Shown here: one piece after another, positions 1 to 6,366 of the stretch
Layout: every line of letters starts with the position of its first letter
Numbering within the stretch: position 1 is the stretch's first letter
Assembly: GCA_037147155.1 (NCBI GenBank)
Contig: JBAWVR010000009.1
Span: 1 to 20,837, forward strand
Direction of reading: 5' to 3'
DNA length: 20,837 bases
Source: JBAWVR01 sp037147155
GTDB lineage: Bacteria > Patescibacteriota > Minisyncoccia > Phycocordibacterales > GWA1-40-21
Notes under the pieces: model-generated
The model's input: the letters and a program-made list of their open reading frames with translations, nothing else
Database searches by the model: none
What the model was told of the DNA's origin: nothing
Made by a program: the position numbers and the translations under genes

Positions 1-66
1 TAGCTCAGTCGGTAGAGCACCTGCCTTTTAAGCAGAGGGTCGTAGGTTCGATTCCTACTGGACGCA
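1..66 (+). tRNA. tRNA-Lys (anticodon TTT), 5' end cut by window edge
   Basis: The D-arm (TAGCTCAG...), an anticodon loop CTTTTAA carrying TTT, and the T-arm GTAGG-TTCGATT-CCTAC are all visible, followed by the 3' acceptor strand TGGACGC and discriminator A66. CCA is not encoded. The first seven or so acceptor bases lie before base 1. A terminator hairpin follows 7 bases later. The outermost anticodon-stem pair looks like a C-A mismatch. Confidence 0.93.
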
Positions 67-73
67 CAAAAAC

Positions 74-97
74 AAAACCCCGTAAGGGGTTTTTAAT
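74..97 (+). terminator. Intrinsic terminator after tRNA-Lys
   Basis: Stem AAAACCCC / GGGGTTTT with loop GTAA, followed by further T residues. It sits directly behind the tRNA. Confidence 0.85.
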
Positions 98-420
98 TTT
101 TGGCGTCCAGTAGGAATCGAAAGACGGAACGCACCGAACGTAGTGAGGTCAAAACACACCAGTGTTTTGAAGTGAGTCGGGGTCGAGACTTTTTCTGAGT
201 GACGACGAAGAAAAAAGTCGTGACAGATTCCTACTGGCTTACGTTAGGAATCGAACGGTCGAGTATATTTCTGACAGCAGGCAGAAATTCGAGACCGCGT
301 TTCGACTGATTTTTGTGACGACAAAACGAAGAAAGAAAAGATACGCGAAGCGGTCCTACTGGGCGCATTATTCGTGACAGATTCCTACTGACTTACATTA
401 GGAATCAAATTCCCCCAAGC
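98..420. repeat. Noncoding stretch with tRNA 3'-end fragments and hairpins
   Basis: No convincing gene. Bases 103-120 are the exact reverse complement of tRNA bases 48-65, so they face the tRNA 3' end across the terminator. GATTCCTACTG-type fragments recur at 226-237, 351-360 and 380-390. Bases 219-255 and 374-410 form a ~36-base direct repeat with only a few differences, and each copy folds as GATTCCTAC...GTTAGGAATC or a close variant. Other local hairpins include CAAAACAC-ACCA-GTGTTTTG near 153-172, and paired T/A tracts around a recurring GTGACGAC near 200 and 316. The origin is unknown; repeated recombination at a tRNA 3' end is one possibility. Confidence 0.6.
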
Positions 421-450
421 GTACTCGCAACCCTACTGAGTGCCCTGTCT

Positions 451-478
451 TTGACAAAAACATTCTCTGATGTAGTAT
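451..478 (+). promoter_or_regulatory. Sigma70-type promoter for the 583 gene
   Basis: Perfect -35 TTGACA at 451-456, a 16-base spacer, and -10 TAGTAT at 473-478. The predicted start near 485 gives a leader of about 98 bases. Confidence 0.7.
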
Positions 479-480
479 CA

Positions 481-558
481 GGAAGGATACATTCTGTCTT
501 GTATGACAGAACGCGGCTGTGTATACAGTCCGTAAGAGGTGAGCACTGCCTTCCAGTG
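481..558 (+). promoter_or_regulatory. Structured 5' leader of the 583 gene, possible switch
   Basis: Hairpins TTCTGTC(492-498)/GACAGAA(505-511) and GGCTGT(515-520)/ACAGTC(525-530) are enclosed by GGAAGG(481-486)/CCTTCC(549-554). The same CCTTCC is alternatively mostly the loop of CACTG(544-548)/CAGTG(554-558), so the two folds exclude each other. Regulatory use is inference. Confidence 0.35.
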
Positions 559-582
559 TAAAAATAAGAATAGGAGTTCCGT

Positions 583-1038
583 ATGGAAACGCCCCGAGTT
601 CCAATCAGAGAAGAAAAGTTCGAAATCATCGGTGGTCCCTCAAAGTTTGATTTAATGGAGGTATTCTTCTCTCGTAAGCGTCTTACTCCACTCAAAGCCA
701 CCTTTCAACTCAGGGACCAAAAAGGTAACATTTTTGAAGTGGAGACAAGCATCATTGGCCTTTTGGCCATACCAAATCCCATCGACGATTTCTCTTGTCG
801 TGACGGAGACCGGTGGGGCCTCTACTCTGGCCCCCTAGTGTCAAAAGTTTGGAATATTAGATTCGATGGAGTTCTACTTGGAATCTATTCCACACAAACA
901 AGGAAAGGTGCGGCTCGAAGACTGTGTGAAGCTTCCCAGTTCTTTTTGATAGAAGCAGCCTTTGGCTGTGAACAAAGCAAAAATGAGCTTGAGAATGGTG
1001 GCTTCAAAATCCCTGACGTTACTGTTATTCGGTCTTAA
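583..1038 (+). CDS. Hypothetical protein, 151 aa
   Basis: I do not recognise the family. The ATG at 583 is chosen because AGGAG (572-576) lies six bases upstream and a good promoter precedes it. The product has no signal peptide or membrane segment. It is mixed alpha/beta in appearance, with a central MEVFFSRKRLTPLKATFQLRD stretch that reads like a beta-rich core and a Cys pair (Cys72, Cys115) outside any metal motif. A strong terminator starts 10 bases after the stop, so the gene is transcribed alone. Composition and the Shine-Dalgarno signal place it with the other SD-led unknown genes here. Confidence 0.75.
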   Translation: METPRVPIREEKFEIIGGPSKFDLMEVFFSRKRLTPLKATFQLRDQKGNIFEVETSIIGLLAIPNPIDDFSCRDGDRWGLYSGPLVSKVWNIRFDGVLLGIYSTQTRKGAARRLCEASQFFLIEAAFGCEQSKNELENGGFKIPDVTVIRS

Positions 1039-1048
1039 GCGATGATCC

Positions 1049-1083
1049 CCCGCACCAACACATCCGTGTCTGGTGCGGGTTTT
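1049..1083 (+). terminator. Intrinsic terminator of the 583 gene
   Basis: CCCGCACCA (1049-1057) pairs with TGGTGCGGG (1071-1079), extended by ACAC/GTGT around loop ATCC, followed by TTTTATTT. Confidence 0.92.
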
Positions 1084-1091
1084 ATTTCCCC

Positions 1092-1120
1092 TTGCCTCCC
1101 GTCCCCTCAAATGCTAAAAT
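1092..1120 (+). promoter_or_regulatory. Promoter of the 57-aa gene
   Basis: -35 TTGCCT at 1092-1097, a 17-base spacer, and -10 TAAAAT at 1115-1120. It lies between the preceding terminator and the Shine-Dalgarno at 1156. Confidence 0.6.
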
Positions 1121-1167
1121 CCTTGAGGCCTCGATCTTTCAATCACAACCACTACAGGAGATTCGCT

Positions 1168-1341
1168 ATGAAACGCGAAGAAAAACCTGGGGACTCACCT
1201 CCCCAAAAGAGAAATGCTCACACCGCCACGGTCCAACCTCCACTCTATGGTTTCGACTGGGGCAACCTCCAGCAAGTTGAGACCATTCACTGTGACAAAC
1301 CTCCCCAACACAAACCGGACAATCCGGTACCCCACATTTAA
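1168..1341 (+). CDS. Small Pro/His-rich hypothetical protein, 57 aa
   Basis: ATG 1168 follows AGGAG (1156-1160) with a seven-base gap, and has its own promoter and terminator, which together argue for a real gene despite its size. An earlier in-frame ATG at 1042 is rejected: it lies before the promoter and has no SD. The product is hydrophilic, rich in Pro, Lys, His and Gln, with no membrane segment or recognisable motif. Its stop codon lies inside the terminator loop. Function unknown. Confidence 0.6.
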   Translation: MKREEKPGDSPPQKRNAHTATVQPPLYGFDWGNLQQVETIHCDKPPQHKPDNPVPHI

Positions 1342-1357
1342 AGTGGGGTTTTAATTT
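1330..1357. terminator. Terminator shared by convergent genes
   Basis: CCCCAC (1330-1335) pairs with GTGGGG (1343-1348) and is followed by TTTTAATTT on +. The + gene stops inside the loop, and holA from the other strand stops at 1351, so it may serve both. Confidence 0.8.
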
Positions 1358-2097
1358 GTCAAAATTATTCTCTCTAGTGCATTATACAAATCTACTTTCC
1401 CACGATGAGCTTCGTGATAGACAGAAATTAACAGATTGCACAAATGGCGCAGTTTTTGCTCACCAATTTTTCTACCAGCTGACAAAGATTTTTCATAAGG
1501 GTAAGGTTTGAGACCAGACGCACTCTGACTGCCCGATACCACAGCAGCTAGCATGGATCGTGTTTGCCAAAAATATATCGAGTGAAGCTCTTCTGCCGGT
1601 ACACCGAGATTCATAGCATCCACAAACATAATCCAATTCTTTTTCTTGTCAGCAGTAGCCCAGGCGTCTGCATATTCAAAGAAATCAATCTTCTCGCCCT
1701 TGATAGCCAACAATTCTTTTTTACTTAAATTCTTTTTATCAATTTTGTTTATTTCCTCTTCTTTTTCAGCTACTTTCAAAACAGCTTTTTTCTCGGCCGC
1801 TTTAAGACTGGTCTCTAGCCAAACAAAAACGTTTTTAGAACTGGCCAAATCTTTTACATTATCAATCAAAAATTCTCTTGCTTCTTCCTTATCAGCTAGT
1901 CGATCTAGAAAAACAAAACTCTGGTCTGCAAAGAAACTTTGAGCTCCGAGGAAGTTTTGGACAGTCTCCTGTTTCCAACTAGAGTCAGTAATTTTTTCAA
2001 ATACAGCGTTCGGATTTTTCTTTTTGAAATCAGCCAAAAGCACTCGAATCTTGTCGAGGAGTTTCATGGTGTCGTCGCCGTGGAAGAAATGTATCAT
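1351..2097 (-). CDS. holA: DNA polymerase III delta subunit-like (HolA), 248 aa
   Basis: The delta subunit opens the sliding clamp within the clamp loader. The N-terminus MIHFFHGDDTMKLLDKI matches the first strand and helix of delta, which in many delta proteins carries no functional Walker A, as here. A Lys/Glu-rich middle (about 95-135) is followed by a helical C-terminal collar-like region (about 145-248) with LHSIYFWQTRSMLAA and the final KVDLYNALERIIL, typical of HolA. At 248 aa it is shorter than the usual ~330-340. A TATAAT box at 2113-2108 puts transcription start only a few bases before the ATG, and no SD is seen. Family assignment is from pattern recognition. Confidence 0.82.
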   Translation of the reverse strand: MIHFFHGDDTMKLLDKIRVLLADFKKKNPNAVFEKITDSSWKQETVQNFLGAQSFFADQSFVFLDRLADKEEAREFLIDNVKDLASSKNVFVWLETSLKAAEKKAVLKVAEKEEEINKIDKKNLSKKELLAIKGEKIDFFEYADAWATADKKKNWIMFVDAMNLGVPAEELHSIYFWQTRSMLAAVVSGSQSASGLKPYPYEKSLSAGRKIGEQKLRHLCNLLISVYHEAHRGKVDLYNALERIILTN

Positions 2098-2107
2098 AAG
2101 CTTGTAT

Positions 2108-2113
2108 ATTATA
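2108..2113 (-). promoter_or_regulatory. -10 box of holA
   Basis: TATAAT on the minus strand, ten bases before the ATG; the expected leader is 0-5 bases. No clear -35 is visible. Confidence 0.6.
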
Positions 2114-2146
2114 GCTTAAACTAAACTGCCTTGCATTTCAATTGAA

Positions 2147-2175
2147 AACGCCACCCTCCTCCAGAAAGTGGCGTT
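2147..2175 (-). terminator. Terminator of the 2192-2464 gene
   Basis: AACGCCAC (2147-2154) pairs with GTGGCGTT (2168-2175). Read on the minus strand it is followed by a short T-rich run. Confidence 0.75.
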
Positions 2176-2191
2176 CTTCGACTGGGAGCAA

Positions 2192-2464
2192 TTAGAGAGA
2201 ACCTGCACTTGGTGCCCGCTTGGCGTGCGGATCAAAGTGTTTCTTCTCTTTTTTGCTAACAACCGATTTTTTGGGTTTCTTTGGTACCCGGGGTGGTAGG
2301 TTGTCCAACGGCTCGGGTGGCACGATTTTGGTTTTTCCCTTTTGGGGTGGAAAGCCTTTCCTACGACTACCGTTAACCCAATTGGGTTTAGGGTAATCCC
2401 TATTCTCGTGATTCTTTTTGCGCCTTCTGACGCAAATCCGACCAGGCGTATTTAGCATACACAT
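2192..2464 (-). CDS. Small basic Lys/Pro-rich protein, 90 aa
   Basis: ATG at 2464 is chosen because GGAGG lies five bases upstream on the minus strand; an upstream in-frame ATG at 2491 has no SD. The product is extremely basic, with runs such as RRRKKN, SRRKG, PKKPKKS and KKEKKH, many prolines, and no hydrophobic segment. This suggests a nucleic-acid-binding or disordered protein, but no family is recognised. The leader contains a CCCC...GGGG hairpin. A terminator follows within 20 bases, so the gene stands alone between holA and polA on the same strand. Confidence 0.6.
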   Translation of the reverse strand: MCMLNTPGRICVRRRKKNHENRDYPKPNWVNGSRRKGFPPQKGKTKIVPPEPLDNLPPRVPKKPKKSVVSKKEKKHFDPHAKRAPSAGSL

Positions 2465-2516
2465 GCAGACCTCCAGTGTTTTCCCCAACACAATGTCAGG
2501 GGTCTATATAAAATGG

Positions 2517-2574
2517 TAATCCTAAAATCAAAATCTCGCAACTATTATATTGCGAGATTTTGATTTTAGGATTA
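2517..2574 (-). terminator. 25-bp perfect inverted repeat over the polA stop
   Basis: Arms 2517-2541 and 2550-2574 are perfectly complementary around an 8-base AT-rich loop. The polA TAA (2574-2572) lies inside the stem, so hairpin formation begins at the stop codon itself. The stem contains TTTTGATTTTA tracts that supply the U-run. Confidence 0.8.
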
Positions 2575-4947
2575 CTCCATCTGGCCCCAATTCTTCCCCA
2601 CCTTAGCCTCAGCCACACAGCGGACACCCAAAGTAATTTTGGTATCAATACAATCTTCCATTATCTCTTTTATTTTTTCCTCCACTTCTTTGATCAATCC
2701 ATCTTCCACTTCATAGACCAATTCATCATGCACCTGGAGAATCAACTCCACTTTGTCAGTCCATTTTTTCTGCACCAGATACTCATCAATCTTAATCATA
2801 GCAATCTTCACAATATCCGCCTCAGTGCCTTGGATTGGGGCGTTGGTGGCCATACGTTCGGCCGAAGCTCGGATAAATGGGAGTTTAGACTTTAGACCTT
2901 CAAAATAGCGGCGGCGACCGAAAGCGGTTTCGGTATACCCCGTCTCATAAGCAAAAGCTTTGGTCTCATCCAAGTAAGCAGCCAAGCGAGAAAAGTTTTT
3001 GAAATAATCATCATAAAACTTTTGAGCTTCAGCTCGGTCGGTACCCAAATTATCTTTGAGTGCGGTAATACCCATACCATAAATAATTCCGAAGTTAATC
3101 ACCTTGGCTCGACGACGCATTTCTTTGGTTACCTCTTCGCGTGCTATTCCAAACACTTCGCTCGCCACAGCGGTGTGAATATCTTCTCCACTACGGAAAA
3201 TCTCCAACATCTTTTCATCACGTGACAAGAAAGCTGCGATACGAAGTTCAATCTGAGAATAATCAAAAGACACAAGAGATGCTCCCGGACGAGCGATGAA
3301 AGCTTGGCGGATAATACGCCCCAAATCAGTCTTGTTGGGAATATTCTGCAAGTTTGGCTCCTGAGAAGCCATGCGTCCGGTCGTTGTACCCGCTTGAATA
3401 AAGTTGGTATGCAGACGATTTTTCGCATCCAAAAGATTGGGAATATTATCAATATAAGTCGAGAGCAGTTTAGCCAATTCGCGATACTCCAAAATCCAAG
3501 CAATGATTGGGTGCAAATCTTTCATCTTCTCCAATTCAGATTCTTTGGTCGAGAAAGAACCACTAGCCGTTTTCTTCTGCCCCTTCACTTTTAACTCCAA
3601 TTTTTCAAACAAAACTTCCCCTACCTGCTTAGGTGAAGCAATATTAAATTCCATGCCGGCCAGTTTCCAAATTTCCTTTTCTTTGTCCGCCAATTCTTTG
3701 TGATATTTTTTGGACAACTCCACCAAGTTTTCTTTATCAATCAAAACTCCATTGGCATTCATCCTATCCACAACAGGCATTAGTGGTTTTTCAATCTCTA
3801 GCCAGACTTTGGTTAGTTTCTTTTCTTCGAGTTCAGCAAAGACCGCTTCTTTGGCCTCAGCAAAAGTTTTGAATCCACCGTTATAATTTTTCAAATCATC
3901 CAATTGCGGATTACTAATTCCGGAATTCAAAAGCCACAAAACAATCAGGGTTTCTTTGAGTTCGTCCGCCGGAATATTTTCCCAGCCAAGATTGGCAGTT
4001 TTTTCATCCTCCTTGGACACCTCCATACCCAAATGTTTCAAGACATCTTTCAAACGATTGGTCAGAGTGCGAAACTCCCATTTATTCCACAAGTTAGTAG
4101 CGGTTTCTACCACCACGCGATTCTTCCAATCAATCTCTTCTGGCTTAAATTCAACAGGTGCATCCAAACGAATAGTACCGAGCATTTTAGAAAACTTGGC
4201 GTCCTCCTCACCCTCTTCCAAGAGTCCAATAATTCTCTCCTTGATACCAGCATCTAGAAAAGCTTGTTTATCTTTCTTTAACTTTTTATACATCTCTTCA
4301 ATCGTGCCGAAATGTTGAATGAGTTCGGTGGCAGTTTTTTCTCCGATACCTTTGATACCAATAATATTGTCGGACGGATCACCACGCAGTCCTTTGTAGT
4401 CCACTAAAAGTTTTGGAGTAAAACCATAACGCTCTTTTACACCATCTTCGTCATAAATGATTGTATCTTTGATACCTTTCTTCAAAGTGTACACACGAAT
4501 TTTCTTGCCGGTTACTAACTGTAATGTATCCATGTCACCAGAGGCGATTACCACATCCCAGTCGGGTGTAGCACCTGCCTTGATGGCCAAGGTACCAATG
4601 AGATCATCAGCTTCAAAACCCTCCACCTCAAAAGCGGGAATGTTAAGAGCCTTAAATAATTCTCGAGAAGCAATAATCTGACTAACGAGAGCATCGTCAG
4701 CTTTGGCTCTGCCGGCCTTGTAACCTTCATAAGCTTCGTGACGATAGGTTGGTTTTGGCAAATCGTAACAAGCAATAATTTCATCCGGTTTCAAGTCATC
4801 AATGATTTTGATGAGCATGGTGGATAGACCATAAAGTCCGCCAGTTGGTTCACCCTTACTAGTCACAAAATCCGGCAAAGCATGGTAAGCACGGTGCAAA
4901 ATCGCATGCACATCCAGCAAGACTAACTTCTTCTTTTTATCGGTCAT
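2572..4947 (-). CDS. polA: DNA polymerase I, 791 aa, lacking a functional 3'-5' exonuclease
   Basis: Fills gaps and removes RNA primers in replication and repair. The N-terminal 5'-3' nuclease (about 1-300) is intact: Asp12, the FEADD acidic cluster (111-115), SGDMD (136-140), and GDPSDN with a helix-hairpin-helix (189-205). The polymerase domain (about 385-791) has motif A DYSQIELR (562-569), motif B RRRAKVINFGIIYG (Lys615, Phe619, Tyr623), and motif C HDE (740-742). Phe619 is the usual residue of dNTP-selective enzymes. The region between (about 300-385) is only ~85 residues, against roughly 200 in E. coli, and shows no DEDD exonuclease residues, so proofreading should be absent. A TATAAT box makes the mRNA nearly leaderless. 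Confidence 0.97.
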   Translation of the reverse strand: MTDKKKKLVLLDVHAILHRAYHALPDFVTSKGEPTGGLYGLSTMLIKIIDDLKPDEIIACYDLPKPTYRHEAYEGYKAGRAKADDALVSQIIASRELFKALNIPAFEVEGFEADDLIGTLAIKAGATPDWDVVIASGDMDTLQLVTGKKIRVYTLKKGIKDTIIYDEDGVKERYGFTPKLLVDYKGLRGDPSDNIIGIKGIGEKTATELIQHFGTIEEMYKKLKKDKQAFLDAGIKERIIGLLEEGEEDAKFSKMLGTIRLDAPVEFKPEEIDWKNRVVVETATNLWNKWEFRTLTNRLKDVLKHLGMEVSKEDEKTANLGWENIPADELKETLIVLWLLNSGISNPQLDDLKNYNGGFKTFAEAKEAVFAELEEKKLTKVWLEIEKPLMPVVDRMNANGVLIDKENLVELSKKYHKELADKEKEIWKLAGMEFNIASPKQVGEVLFEKLELKVKGQKKTASGSFSTKESELEKMKDLHPIIAWILEYRELAKLLSTYIDNIPNLLDAKNRLHTNFIQAGTTTGRMASQEPNLQNIPNKTDLGRIIRQAFIARPGASLVSFDYSQIELRIAAFLSRDEKMLEIFRSGEDIHTAVASEVFGIAREEVTKEMRRRAKVINFGIIYGMGITALKDNLGTDRAEAQKFYDDYFKNFSRLAAYLDETKAFAYETGYTETAFGRRRYFEGLKSKLPFIRASAERMATNAPIQGTEADIVKIAMIKIDEYLVQKKWTDKVELILQVHDELVYEVEDGLIKEVEEKIKEIMEDCIDTKITLGVRCVAEAKVGKNWGQME

Positions 4948-4955
4948 ATATACCC

Positions 4956-4961
4956 ATTATA
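4956..4961 (-). promoter_or_regulatory. -10 box of polA
   Basis: TATAAT on the minus strand ends eight bases before the polA ATG, predicting a leaderless or near-leaderless mRNA. There is no consensus -35; instead ATTCGTA-like units lie upstream (4985-5012). Confidence 0.65.
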
Positions 4962-4973
4962 GCATAATAGAAT

Positions 4974-5110
4974 GAGATACTAATATACAAATTCATGCGA
5001 ATTATACTAATGAATACGAATAAGAAAGGCCAGTTTTGCTCCGCAAAACTGGCCTTTCTTATTCGTATTATTTGTAGTCGATTCGTATCATTCGCACCAT
5101 TTGTATATTG
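4974..5110. repeat. Palindromic intergenic element with ATTCGTA-like units
   Basis: A perfect 27-bp hairpin (5013-5039 / 5043-5069, loop TCC) sits at the centre. Its flanks are also imperfect mirror images: read outward, both sides contain ATTCGTATT, TATMATTCGCA and then TTTGTATATTRGTAT. The right flank has five units resembling ATTYGTA at about 9-11 base spacing. A related copy lies at 19913-19996. The centre probably ends tsaE transcription. Confidence 0.7.
5013..5069 (-). terminator. Probable terminator of tsaE (27-bp stem)
   Basis: A perfect stem with a three-base loop, in the gap between tsaE and polA on the same strand. It is unusually long for a terminator. Confidence 0.55.
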
Positions 5111-5115
5111 GTATA

Positions 5116-5547
5116 TTATAACTCTATCTCCCTCTCCGTCTCGTTCAAAAATTTAAAATTGATTTTTTTCTCTTTCCCAGTCGCTAGATCTGGCACGAGT
5201 TCAGGCCATTCCAAAAATACTATACGGCGCGGATTCTTGACCATGTCAGCCCAGCCGATCATGAGGAGTTCTGCCCCACCAGACAAACGATAAGCATCGA
5301 TGTGTACCAACTCATCAAAATACGGATGAGTAATTTTATAAAATTTTTCTATCACAAAAGTCGGGCTGGTAATATTGCTATCGGCCTGTAAAATTTTCCC
5401 TACAGCTTGGGTAAAAGTGGTTTTTCCCGAACCTAAATCACCCTGCAAATACACAATAGTAGAACCCTCCTCGTTCGGTGTTAAAGTATTCAAAAAATCC
5501 TGAGCAATCTTCTCTGTCTCTTCTAGACTATGACTAATAATTTTCAT
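5116..5547 (-). CDS. tsaE: tRNA t6A biosynthesis ATPase TsaE, 143 aa
   Basis: TsaE is the ATPase that works with TsaB and TsaD to make N6-threonylcarbamoyladenosine at position 37 of ANN-decoding tRNAs. Walker A is GDLGSGKTTFTQ (36-47), followed by the family signature TSPTFVIEKFY (60-70) and HIDAYRLSG (82-90), and a C-terminal FLEWPELVPD. Length is normal. The other t6A genes are not in the window. A TACAAT box at 5559-5554 puts the transcription start exactly on the ATG, and no SD is present. Confidence 0.95.
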   Translation of the reverse strand: MKIISHSLEETEKIAQDFLNTLTPNEEGSTIVYLQGDLGSGKTTFTQAVGKILQADSNITSPTFVIEKFYKITHPYFDELVHIDAYRLSGGAELLMIGWADMVKNPRRIVFLEWPELVPDLATGKEKKINFKFLNETEREIEL

Positions 5548-5553
5548 AAACTG

Positions 5554-5559
5554 ATTGTA
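5554..5559 (-). promoter_or_regulatory. -10 box of tsaE, leaderless start
   Basis: TACAAT on the minus strand, with six bases between it and the ATG. A weak -35 (TGGACG) is possible 17 bases upstream. Confidence 0.6.
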
Positions 5560-5583
5560 GCAAATTTTTGTCTTTCGTCCATT

Positions 5584-5617
5584 AAAAAAGGCGCCATCCC
5601 GAGATTGGGATGGCGCC
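5584..5617 (-). terminator. Terminator of the lipoprotein-like gene
   Basis: GGCGCCATCCC (5590-5600) pairs with GGGATGGCGCC (5607-5617). On the minus strand a run of six T follows. Confidence 0.93.
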
Positions 5618-5636
5618 GAGGCGACGTGAGGGCGGG

Positions 5637-6200
5637 CTACTTACCCACCAAGCTGAACTTCATGTCTTGCACCCCAAAGCACAGGGTTTTGAACTGGGGT
5701 GGAATCTCCACCGTAACTCCAGCCGCAAAGACATACTTCTTGTTGCCGTCGCGCATGAGCATGTAGGGGTTGTAGATAATACCACTACCCTCCACACTTC
5801 GCGAATCCATACCTGGCACAATGACTACCGCTCCGTTTTTCTGCACGATCTCGATATTGTACGGGGTCATGTTTTCAAAAACGGTCATCTGAACCGGCGG
5901 GGGCGGGGGCGGCAGCGGAACGGACTGAACCATCGGCACGAGAGCCGAGGTGGCCATGTCTGGCGGAGCGCCAATGACGACACCGCGCTGCACCGGCTGG
6001 GAGTACGTGGTCTGGCCAACGGGGTGATATCGGACAGTTGTCTGGACCGGCCGGATTGGTTGATCGGTCTCGATATAGACCTTGCGGAGGATACCGTCAC
6101 TTCCCAAGTAATAGGCGCTGCGGGGATGACCGGTACGACAGCCTGCCGTCATCAAGATGATGGCGACAAACATGAGAGCGAGGGTGATGATTTTTTTCAT
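5637..6200 (-). CDS. Putative lipoprotein, 187 aa
   Basis: ATG 6200 is chosen because AGGAG lies six bases upstream; the in-frame extension to 6275 has no SD and is rejected. Residues 1-21 (MKKIITLALMFVAIILMTAGC) look like a lipoprotein signal, with Cys21 the likely lipidation site; the -3 residue is Thr, not the usual Leu. A Pro/Val linker follows, with a six-proline run near residue 103, then a beta-rich C-terminal domain. The gene is visibly GC-richer than its neighbours, has its own promoter and terminator, and is divergent from pilB. Function unknown; surface display is an inference. Confidence 0.78.
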   Translation of the reverse strand: MKKIITLALMFVAIILMTAGCRTGHPRSAYYLGSDGILRKVYIETDQPIRPVQTTVRYHPVGQTTYSQPVQRGVVIGAPPDMATSALVPMVQSVPLPPPPPPVQMTVFENMTPYNIEIVQKNGAVVIVPGMDSRSVEGSGIIYNPYMLMRDGNKKYVFAAGVTVEIPPQFKTLCFGVQDMKFSLVGK

Positions 6201-6288
6201 CGGAACTCCTTGTGTTTGATATAGACTTGTGTTTTGGGCGAAAGCCCGGGAACAAGACACCGAAACATTCAGCATCTAGCTAAATAGT

Positions 6289-6317
6289 ACTTTAGCACAG
6301 TAAATTATTACAGTCAA
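6289..6317 (-). promoter_or_regulatory. Promoter of the lipoprotein-like gene
   Basis: On the minus strand: -35 TTGACT (6317-6312), a 17-base spacer, -10 TAAAGT (6294-6289). The leader is ~80 bases and contains a GGGC-TTTC-GCCC hairpin. Confidence 0.6.
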
Positions 6318-6352
6318 TGGTCAAAAAATTATTATGTTTTCATTAAAAATGT

Positions 6353-6358
6353 TAAAAT
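6353..6358 (+). promoter_or_regulatory. -10 box of pilB, leaderless start
   Basis: TAAAAT ends eight bases before the ATG at 6367. This supports 6367 over the upstream in-frame ATG at 6334, which precedes the -10 box. Confidence 0.55.
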
Positions 6359-6366
6359 ATTTTTAT

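Noticed and set aside
98..420. CRISPR array
   Set aside because: Only two long repeats with one 118-base gap, and the repeat units are tRNA-derived; there are no regular spacers or cas genes.
874..1110. Minus-strand frame over the 583 gene
   Set aside because: Antisense shadow with no start signal.
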